This document shows, piece after piece, positions 25,009-30,469 of a DNA stretch of 34,970 nt. The notes under the pieces were generated by a model that did not search any database, was not told the DNA's origin, and saw nothing but the letters and a program-made list of their open reading frames with translations. The position numbers and the translations under genes are program-made. Source of the DNA: Tissierellia bacterium (GTDB taxonomy: Bacteria > Bacillota > Clostridia > Peptostreptococcales > Acidaminobacteraceae); NCBI GenBank assembly GCA_012838225.1, contig DUPT01000028.1, positions 1 through 34,970 on the forward strand. Reading direction: 5' to 3'. Within the stretch, counting starts at the first letter, position 1; every line of letters begins with the position of its first letter.

Positions 25009-26142
25009 ATGAAACACATATTGCAACGCTTTATTTTGATGATGCTGATGGCAGTCGTGATCGGGATCACGTTTGCCTTGGTATTTGATTGGCTTCAACC
25101 TGAGCCTGTGGCCGAGACACCGGCCCCTCAGGCCCCGATCACACCGGTCGTCGAATCCGACACCGTCGCTCCGCTCCCGCCGGCCGAGTCACGCGATGAT
25201 CTGACCGGCGATGAGGAAACGGTGGTCGAGATCGTCGATCGCTTGAAGCATGCCATCGTGTCGGTCAATACCTTTGGCAACTTCCGAGGCCAACATCAGC
25301 TCCTGGGGGCGGGCTCGGGCGTCGCCTTTGAGCAGGACGAGGATTATGTCTATATCATGACCAATAATCACGTGGTGGCTGATGGCAATGCCTGGAGCAT
25401 CGATCTGCTCGATGGCGGAGAGATCCCGGCCGAGGTGGTCGGAACCGATGCCGATACCGAGATCGCCGTCATGCGACTCAATAAAAACGAGATCACCGGT
25501 GAGCTCGATCTGGCGCCGCTGGCCGACAGCTCGTCACTGGTGGTGGGGGAGAATGTCTTGGCGATCGGCAATGCCCTCGGCTATGGCCAATCGGTCACCC
25601 GCGGCATCATCAGTGCGATCGATCGCACCTTCGAAGACTATCGGGGAAGCTATGCCTATAAGCTGATCCAGACCGATGCTGCCATCAATCCGGGAAACTC
25701 GGGCGGTGCGCTCGTCAATATGAAGGGTGAGGTCATCGGGATCAATACCCTAAAAATCGGGGGAGACCGGGTCGAGGGGATGGGCTTTGCCATCCCGATC
25801 CAACCGGCCAGAGAGATCTCGAGTAAGCTGATGGAGCTGGGCTATCTGCCCAAGACCTTTATCGGGGTGGCCTCACAATATATCGACCCCTTTACCCTCA
25901 AGCAAAATGATCTGCCCCTAGGCACACTCGTATGGTCGGTCTCTCCCGGATCACCGGCCGAGCAGGCCGGCATCCGGCGCGAGGATATCATCATCAAGGT
26001 CGATGACACACCGACGCCGGACCCCGAGACTTTGGGATCGGTCATTCGGTCGCATCAGCCGGGTGATGAGGTGATCGTGACGATCTTTCGGGCCGGTCAA
26101 ACGATGGAGCTGCCGGTGACACTGGCAGAAACTACGCAGTAG
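25009..26142 (+). CDS. HtrA/DegP-like serine protease with PDZ domain
   Basis: A 377-residue membrane-anchored protease. Residues ~5-28 form an N-terminal transmembrane anchor, ~30-65 a Pro-rich linker, ~70-260 the trypsin-like domain with His121 (NNHVVADG), Asp149 (DADTEIAVM) and Ser231 (GNSGGAL), and ~285-375 a PDZ domain. The topology puts the active part outside the membrane, where such proteases degrade or refold damaged exported proteins. ATG 25009 is six bases after AGGAGG. Downstream, after 34 bases, comes the PIN-like gene. No CssRS-type regulator is in view. Confidence 0.94.
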   Translation: MKHILQRFILMMLMAVVIGITFALVFDWLQPEPVAETPAPQAPITPVVESDTVAPLPPAESRDDLTGDEETVVEIVDRLKHAIVSVNTFGNFRGQHQLLGAGSGVAFEQDEDYVYIMTNNHVVADGNAWSIDLLDGGEIPAEVVGTDADTEIAVMRLNKNEITGELDLAPLADSSSLVVGENVLAIGNALGYGQSVTRGIISAIDRTFEDYRGSYAYKLIQTDAAINPGNSGGALVNMKGEVIGINTLKIGGDRVEGMGFAIPIQPAREISSKLMELGYLPKTFIGVASQYIDPFTLKQNDLPLGTLVWSVSPGSPAEQAGIRREDIIIKVDDTPTPDPETLGSVIRSHQPGDEVIVTIFRAGQTMELPVTLAETTQ

Positions 26143-26176
26143 TCAGAGACTGACTGCTTCCGAATGGAGACTACAT

Positions 26177-26794
26177 TTGAATTACGAAAAATACCTCTAT
26201 ATCGACTATGAGAATGTCCAAGACGTCCAGACTGATGCCATCAGTCAGGATATGAAGGTCATGATCGTAGTGGGGGTCAATCAATCGAAGGTCCCGCTGC
26301 AACTTGTCCAACAGACCCAACCCTTTGGCGAAGGCGTCCAATGGGTCCAGGTCGGTGGACAGGGCCGAGATGCCCTCGACTTCTTTATTGCCTACTATAT
26401 CGGTCGTGATGTCTGCTTGCGTCCCGACAAGGAATATCTCATCTATTCCAAGGACGCCGGCTATGACCCGCTGATCGATCATTTGACCAAGGAACAGATC
26501 AAGATCAAGCGGATCGTCAGCTTCCAGGAGCTGATGCCTCGGATTGAGAGCGTGATCGATTGGTCACTGCTCGATAAGACCATCCAAAACCTGACGAAGG
26601 TAGCGTCGAATAAACGGCCGAAGAAGCGTCATACGCTGACCAAGCATGTGGCGGCCCTGTTTCCCAGCAAACCGATCGAGGAGATCGAGGGACTGATCGA
26701 GCAGTTGTTTATCGACAAGCATGTCTATGAACAGAGCGGTCTGGTACGCTATGATCTGGAGAAAAAGCCAGTCAACGGCAAAAAGAAAAAATAG
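26177..26794 (+). CDS. PIN-like (NYN/PIN fold) protein with C-terminal basic domain
   Basis: A 205-residue protein with a likely nuclease fold. Acidic positions typical of PIN/NYN RNases are seen in YIDYENVQ (Asp10, Asn13), GRDALDFFIAYYIGR (about 74-88) and YSKDAGYDPLIDHL (about 106-119). Residues ~145-195 form a second small domain that may be winged-helix-like, and the end is a Lys-rich tail (KKPVNGKKKK). It starts at TTG (26177), six bases after GGAGA; no nearby ATG fits. It follows the HtrA gene by 34 bases and precedes the tRNA gene. RNA cleavage is inferred from fold-like motifs only; no antitoxin partner is next to it. Confidence 0.75.
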   Translation: MNYEKYLYIDYENVQDVQTDAISQDMKVMIVVGVNQSKVPLQLVQQTQPFGEGVQWVQVGGQGRDALDFFIAYYIGRDVCLRPDKEYLIYSKDAGYDPLIDHLTKEQIKIKRIVSFQELMPRIESVIDWSLLDKTIQNLTKVASNKRPKKRHTLTKHVAALFPSKPIEEIEGLIEQLFIDKHVYEQSGLVRYDLEKKPVNGKKKK

Positions 26795-26829
26795 CCATCC
26801 GGCTGGATAAAAATCAATTGTCGGACTGA

Positions 26830-26858
26830 TTGCACAGTCCGGCTAATTCTGTTACAAT
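26830..26858 (+). promoter_or_regulatory. Promoter of the tRNA-Leu gene
   Basis: -35 TTGCAC (26830-26835), 17-base spacer, -10 TACAAT (26853-26858), 12 bases before the mature tRNA. A hairpin (26820-26827 with 26836-26843) places the -35 box in its loop and may be the terminator remnant of the preceding gene. Confidence 0.75.
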
Positions 26859-26870
26859 AAGCAAGTACCT

Positions 26871-26956
26871 GCCGGCGTGATGGAATGGCAGACATGATGG
26901 ACTCAAAATCCATTGGTGGCAACACCGTATCGGTTCAAATCCGATCGCCGGTACCA
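26871..26956 (+). tRNA. tRNA-Leu (anticodon CAA)
   Basis: An 86-base class II tRNA with encoded CCA (26954-26956). The acceptor stem GCCGGCG pairs with CGCCGGT, its first pair being a G-T wobble; the anticodon stem ATGGA/TCCAT closes loop CTCAAAA, giving anticodon CAA for codon UUG. The long variable arm GGTG-GCAA-CACC and the T arm ATCGG-TTCAAAT-CCGAT confirm a leucine tRNA. It has its own promoter and terminator. Confidence 0.95.
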
Positions 26957-26960
26957 CTTG

Positions 26961-26987
26961 AAAAGGGCATGAAGATGTCCTTTTTTT
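26961..26987 (+). terminator. Terminator of the tRNA-Leu gene
   Basis: AAAAGGGCA (26961-26969) pairs with TGTCCTTTT (26976-26984, one G-T), with a 6-base loop and a T-run to 26987. It ends six bases before the stop of the convergent DUF3841 gene. Confidence 0.85.
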
Positions 26988-26992
26988 ATTGC

Positions 26993-27556
26993 CTAAAGCC
27001 AGTCTTTTTTAAGTCGCCACAATCCGGCTTGGATCCCCCGGACACCGGAGTGGTCACCGGCCTTGAGGGCGTCATTATGCCGAAACAGCCGCTGCCAGCT
27101 GTCCTCGATCTCACGCTTCAGGTCCGGATAGAAAGAGCCGGTCATGATATCGCTCGAGTGGCGGATGCCGTAGTCTTTGATCTTTTGGCGAAAGCGAATC
27201 TCTTCGGCTTCGGTTTCACCCAGGTATTCCAGTCGCATCAGCTTGACCCAGTCGTAGAGGTCAAACAACACGACCTCCTCCAGCGGGACCTCGAGGATGA
27301 GTAGCGACGAGTCACCGCCGGCTTCGACGCTGTAGCGATCGACAAACCCCCAGTAGGGATACTCGGCTGAGGCGGGCTTTTTAACATAGCGGGGGAGTTG
27401 TCTCACAAACCAGCCATAGACCGTTTGGAAGATGATGGCGCTCTCTTGATATTTTGCCTTGACGAAGCGTTCTTTTGAATAGATTTCGCCCTCACGCCTC
27501 AGGCGATCACTCACCGCAAGACTCTGGGCGGAGTAGAGTGTTATGGTTTTAGTCAC
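26993..27556 (-). CDS. DUF3841-like protein, second copy
   Basis: A 187-residue protein of unknown function, paralogous in layout to its upstream neighbour: a short beta-rich start (TITLYSAQS), a middle Tyr/Trp-rich stretch with a PYWGF block matching PIWL of the neighbour, a leucine-rich strand region (SSLLILEVPLEEVVLFD), and a C-terminal FYPDLKREIEDSWQRLF block aligned with FYPELKQKIIDSWRRLF of the first copy. The start is GTG 27556, six bases after AGGAGG; the open frame reaches 27643 but has no better start. It overlaps the first copy by eight bases. No signal peptide or enzyme motif is seen. Confidence 0.72.
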   Translation of the reverse strand: MTKTITLYSAQSLAVSDRLRREGEIYSKERFVKAKYQESAIIFQTVYGWFVRQLPRYVKKPASAEYPYWGFVDRYSVEAGGDSSLLILEVPLEEVVLFDLYDWVKLMRLEYLGETEAEEIRFRQKIKDYGIRHSSDIMTGSFYPDLKREIEDSWQRLFRHNDALKAGDHSGVRGIQAGLWRLKKDWL

Positions 27557-28127
27557 AAGCGACCTCCTGATCGTCTTTAGAACGAATGATGCGCCGGATC
27601 CAGTCTCGGTCGATCTCCCAGATGAGGCCGTAGTAGGCGTCACCTCCGAGGCTGATGGTGGGGTCGAATAAGCGGCGCCAGCTGTCGATGATCTTCTGTT
27701 TGAGCTCGGGGTAGAACCGGCTCATCACGATCTTGGCATCGCTTAGGCCGTAGCGATCGATCAGGTCGCGGTGGCGTCTCTCATCCGCCTCATCGAGCGG
27801 AATATACGAGAAGTTTAGGATGGCGCCCCATTTGTTGATATTGATCGGAGTGATGAGCTCGGCATCGATGACCAGCTCCAGGATGGGGTGGGTGGGTGAT
27901 GGGATCATGGTGGCCGCTTCAGTGGGTGATAGCCAGATGGGATAATCGGCATCCTTTGGCTTTTTATCAGCCGGCACCTGTTCTCTGAGCCAGTCATAGG
28001 CGATCAATACCAGGTCGTGGTGATCGATATCCTTCAAGATCCGCTGTCTGGTCGGCACGTAGCGGCCGGTCTGTTCGAGGTCTTCTATAACACTGATATG
28101 CTGTCTGGTCCAAACCATGACGTCCAT
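27549..28127 (-). CDS. DUF3841 domain protein, first copy
   Basis: A 192-residue cytosolic protein. The opening VWTRQHISVIEDLEQTG, the YDWLREQV segment, PIWL, the strand pair HPILELVIDAELI, the NKWGAILNFSYIPL block and the C-terminal IIDSWRRLFD match my memory of DUF3841 proteins, whose function is unknown. ATG 28127 is six bases after AAAGGAG. It lies 80 bases downstream of the XRE regulator on the same strand and overlaps the second copy, so the two are probably co-translated. A weak TTGCTT/TAAAAA promoter may precede it; otherwise it depends on read-through from the regulator gene. Confidence 0.75.
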   Translation of the reverse strand: MDVMVWTRQHISVIEDLEQTGRYVPTRQRILKDIDHHDLVLIAYDWLREQVPADKKPKDADYPIWLSPTEAATMIPSPTHPILELVIDAELITPININKWGAILNFSYIPLDEADERRHRDLIDRYGLSDAKIVMSRFYPELKQKIIDSWRRLFDPTISLGGDAYYGLIWEIDRDWIRRIIRSKDDQEVACD

Positions 28128-28183
28128 CGCTGGCTCCTTTCTTCGATCTTTTTTTACCGCGGTCTGATCGGCTTAAGCAAACA

Positions 28184-28203
28184 GAGCACCACTTCGGGTG
28201 CTC
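28184..28203 (-). terminator. Hairpin after the XRE regulator
   Basis: A 7-bp stem GAGCACC/GGTGCTC (28184-28190 with 28197-28203), starting five bases after the regulator stop on the minus strand, followed by a weak T-containing stretch. It could be a partial terminator that lets some transcripts reach the DUF3841 pair. Confidence 0.55.
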
Positions 28204-28207
28204 CGGA

Positions 28208-28531
28208 TCATTTGGTCGTCTTTAAAGAGAAGAACTGATCGAGTTGTCGGCTGATGAGATGGCGTTCTTTGGCCGTCAGTCGGCGAGGAACCTCGAAGCA
28301 TTCCTTGATGGACGATTCATCCGCTTCGTCCTCATCGGTCCAAAACATCAGGTATGCTGGAGTCGTTTCCAGGATCTTGGCGATCTGGATCAGCCGCCCG
28401 ACCGGCATCTTTTCGATGGCACCGCTTTCATAGCGATAGATGGTCGATTTGGCGACGCCTAAGCGGCGGGCCATATCCGGCGCGCTGACACCGCGTTCGA
28501 TTCGTTTTTGGACTATTCTGGATGCATCCAT
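28208..28531 (-). CDS. XRE-family (CI-like) transcriptional regulator
   Basis: A 107-residue DNA-binding protein. The helix-turn-helix lies at about residues 16-40 (DMARRLGVAKSTIYRYESG), followed by the XRE-typical PVGRLIQIAKILETTPAYLM; the last ~40 residues are acidic then basic and carry no protease or metal-binding motif, so it lacks the LexA-like cleavage domain of large phage repressors. ATG 28531 follows AGGTGAG. It is divergent from a small Cro-like gene and precedes the two DUF3841 genes, so it probably represses this islet, itself included. Confidence 0.9.
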   Translation of the reverse strand: MDASRIVQKRIERGVSAPDMARRLGVAKSTIYRYESGAIEKMPVGRLIQIAKILETTPAYLMFWTDEDEADESSIKECFEVPRRLTAKERHLISRQLDQFFSLKTTK

Positions 28532-28548
28532 ATCTCACCTCGAGCTAC

Positions 28549-28577
28549 AGTATACACTTTTTGTAGCAATTGTGCAA
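28549..28577 (-). promoter_or_regulatory. Promoter of the XRE regulator gene
   Basis: On the minus strand: -35 TTGCAC (28572-28577), 17-base spacer, -10 TATACT (28549-28554), 18 bases before the start codon. A CAATTG palindrome (28568-28573) overlaps the -35 end. Confidence 0.7.
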
Positions 28578-28594
28578 CTTCTTTGATGAATAAC

Positions 28595-28622
28595 TTGACA
28601 TTATTTAATAATGGTGGACAAT
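28595..28622 (+). promoter_or_regulatory. Promoter and putative operator of the Cro-like gene
   Basis: -35 TTGACA (28595-28600, perfect), 16-base spacer, -10 GACAAT (28617-28622). The spacer contains a palindrome with perfect 7-base arms, CATTATT-T-AATAATG (28599-28613), a likely binding site for one of the two flanking regulators. Confidence 0.65.
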
Positions 28623-28653
28623 AACAGTAGCATAAATGCAACCGGGAGGCCTT

Positions 28654-28857
28654 ATGAATATCCTTAAGATCAGAGGACTTATGGCCGAGCAGATGATCAC
28701 CCAGCGAGCCATGGCGGAAATGCTCGGTATCAGTTTGTCGTCTTTTCATCGTAAACTAAAATCAGGCGGGAATCGATTCACGCTCGAAGAGCTCGTCAAA
28801 ATGAAGGAAGCGCTTCATCTGTCCGACGAGGAAGCGTCCGAGATTTTCTTCGACTAA
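28654..28857 (+). CDS. Small Cro-like HTH protein (DUF739-like)
   Basis: A 67-residue helix-turn-helix protein. The pattern MITQRAMAEMLGISLSSFHRKL then FTLEELVKMKEALHLSDEEASEIFF closely follows DUF739-type phage regulators, which often sit opposite a CI-type repressor. An upstream in-frame ATG at 28636 lacks a ribosome site; ATG 28654 has GGGAGG four bases away and was chosen. It is transcribed alone from a TTGACA promoter and ends at a strong terminator, so its role is most likely regulatory within the islet rather than leading an operon. Confidence 0.82.
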   Translation: MNILKIRGLMAEQMITQRAMAEMLGISLSSFHRKLKSGGNRFTLEELVKMKEALHLSDEEASEIFFD

Positions 28858-28880
28858 CCGACCTTCGAACTACTGTTAGG

Positions 28881-28914
28881 GGGACACTATGCCTTGGAGG
28901 CGGTGTTCCTTTTT
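28881..28914 (+). terminator. Terminator of the Cro-like gene
   Basis: GGGACACT (28881-28888) pairs with GGTGTTCC (28902-28909), with an inner GCCT/AGGC stem, followed by five T (28910-28914). Confidence 0.8.
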
Positions 28915-28949
28915 GTTCGAGAGTCTGTTTTTAGGTAGGCGGTTTCGGG

Positions 28950-28955
28950 CATAAT
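28950..28955 (+). promoter_or_regulatory. Candidate -10 box for the ykvA-like gene
   Basis: CATAAT lies 28 bases before the ATG; the -35 region has only a T-rich stretch (about 28927-28932). Confidence 0.35.
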
Positions 28956-28982
28956 CGTTTTAGACAGAACCGGGAGGAAGAC

Positions 28983-29450
28983 ATGGATAAACAGACAATG
29001 AAGCAGGCCGCCCTCAAGCAGCTAACACGTCACAGCCGGGAAGCAAAGAAGCTTCTCAAGAGCCCTGTCAAAGCGTATCGTCTGCTGAGTCGGGCCAGGC
29101 AAAAGAGCGCCAAGATCGATATCGGGTCGTTTCTGGAGCTGCGAGCTGATTTTCTGGTCATGATCGAGCTGGCCAAGGCCTATATCAAACGAGACTATCG
29201 GCAGGTGCCGGTCCGAACGATCCTGGCGGTCTTGGGATCAGCCCTCTATGTCCTCAATCCGATCGATATCATTCCAGATGTGATCCCGGTCATCGGCTAT
29301 CTCGATGATGCCTTTGTCATCGGCTTTGTCCTCAAGCAGATCCGGCATGACCTGGCGGCCTTCAAGGACTGGCAGGCCGGAGCCGAGGCCCCCTACTATG
29401 AAGAAGAGGCAGACTGGGACGAACTCGATGATGTCTATGTTGAGCCTTAA
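28983..29450 (+). CDS. YkvA family (DUF1232) protein
   Basis: A 155-residue protein with a basic N-terminal half and the DUF1232 core at about residues 75-115: LYVLNPIDIIPDVIPVIGYLDDA, a short membrane-associated helix pair with conserved NPxDxIPD. The C-terminus is strongly acidic (EEEADWDELDD). The family function is unknown. ATG 28983 is five bases after GGGAGGA. It forms a single-gene unit outside the DUF3841 islet, ending at a hairpin shared with the convergent metallophosphoesterase gene. Confidence 0.88.
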   Translation: MDKQTMKQAALKQLTRHSREAKKLLKSPVKAYRLLSRARQKSAKIDIGSFLELRADFLVMIELAKAYIKRDYRQVPVRTILAVLGSALYVLNPIDIIPDVIPVIGYLDDAFVIGFVLKQIRHDLAAFKDWQAGAEAPYYEEEADWDELDDVYVEP

Positions 29451-29498
29451 GATCGACTGAGGTCTAGTAGTTTGAATGACAACTGAAAGCTTAGATTA

Positions 29499-29545
29499 AA
29501 ACGCTTCTCCCAGAGGCCGAGGTCACCGGCTAAGGAGAAGCGTTT
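29499..29545. terminator. Hairpin between ykvA-like and metallophosphoesterase genes
   Basis: A perfect 12-bp stem AAACGCTTCTCC/GGAGAAGCGTTT (29499-29510 with 29534-29545) with a 23-base loop that can fold further. Probably a bidirectional terminator. Confidence 0.7.
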
Positions 29546-29566
29546 AGGGTTTGGTTTTGTCGTTGG

Positions 29567-30466
29567 CTACCGCTGGGTGTACATATACTTACTGACGGCG
29601 ATCGGTCCGTCGAGGACGCGCCGATCGACCTGAAGCAGCCCCTTCGGATTGGGCCAGATGCGCCATTCCACTAAGGAGATGGTGCCACCGACGATCTCGA
29701 TCGCGGTGATGACCCTTGGGCGAACGGCACTGCCGGCATTGAAATAGGGCAGCTCATTCGGCTGAGAAAACTTCGGTCGATGGGTGTGACCGACCACCAT
29801 GAACTGATCATTGCGCTCGATCCAGCGGCGATACTGCCGCTCGATCTTATGACGTTTGATGATGCTCTTGGCCGGTGAGGCCGGGTTTCGAAAGCCGATG
29901 ATGTGAAGATACTTCCAGACGAAACGCATCATAAAATGAGCGAACCGCCAAAAGGTGTCATTCATGGCATCGCCTTGATGACCGTGGACGATAAAGATAT
30001 CCTTGCCGAAGTCTTCATAGCGCAGCCGAACACTCTCATGCACCTCGATCCCGGGCATGAACTCGACCCATTGGTCGGTATAGGGATCATGGGCTTTATC
30101 AAAGGTCCGTCGGACGATCTGAGGATACTTCAGCTGGATATTGTGATTGCCGTAGATGATATGGAGCCGGCCCTTTTCATGAAACTTCTGATAGACGCTG
30201 AAGACATCCTGGTGGGCATAGTAGATATACTCAAATTTTGAGTGTTCCCACAGCTCATCGCCGTCGCCGTTTTCGATCAGCTCAAACCCGTTTTCATAAT
30301 AGTGATTGGCGGCGTGCAAAAAGATATTCTGATTGGGCGCAAATTCATCAGAAAACGAGTTGTCCCCTCGGTGCATATCGCTCATGATGACGAAGCGAGA
30401 GGCATCGTTGAAGGGGATCACTTTGGCGTTGTCGTAGGCCTGACGGAGCTTCTTGAATGTAAACAC
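29567..30466 (-). CDS. Calcineurin-like metallophosphoesterase
   Basis: A 299-residue phosphoesterase with the full two-metal set: SDMHRGD (Asp30, His32), NGDGDELWE (66-74), GNHN (106-109), HGHQGD (about 160-165) and GHTHRP (about 227-232). The spacing and GDGDELWE resemble the LpxH/UDP-diacylglucosamine pyrophosphatase branch, though a Gram-positive host would have no lipid A, so the substrate is open. GTG 30466 follows a weak ACAGG site and lies three bases after the glgP stop, implying coupled translation with glycogen phosphorylase. It has no signal peptide. Confidence 0.88.
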   Translation of the reverse strand: MFTFKKLRQAYDNAKVIPFNDASRFVIMSDMHRGDNSFSDEFAPNQNIFLHAANHYYENGFELIENGDGDELWEHSKFEYIYYAHQDVFSVYQKFHEKGRLHIIYGNHNIQLKYPQIVRRTFDKAHDPYTDQWVEFMPGIEVHESVRLRYEDFGKDIFIVHGHQGDAMNDTFWRFAHFMMRFVWKYLHIIGFRNPASPAKSIIKRHKIERQYRRWIERNDQFMVVGHTHRPKFSQPNELPYFNAGSAVRPRVITAIEIVGGTISLVEWRIWPNPKGLLQVDRRVLDGPIAVSKYMYTQR

Positions 30467-30469
30467 GTT

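Noticed and set aside
27557-27643. N-terminal extension of the second DUF3841 gene
   Set aside because: It would overlap the first copy by 95 bases, has low-complexity sequence and no ribosome site, whereas GTG 27556 has AGGAGG at good spacing.
26930-28980. Attachment-site repeat of the tRNA-Leu 3' end bounding the islet
   Set aside because: I looked for a second copy of the tRNA 3' sequence downstream and saw none; no integrase gene is present either.
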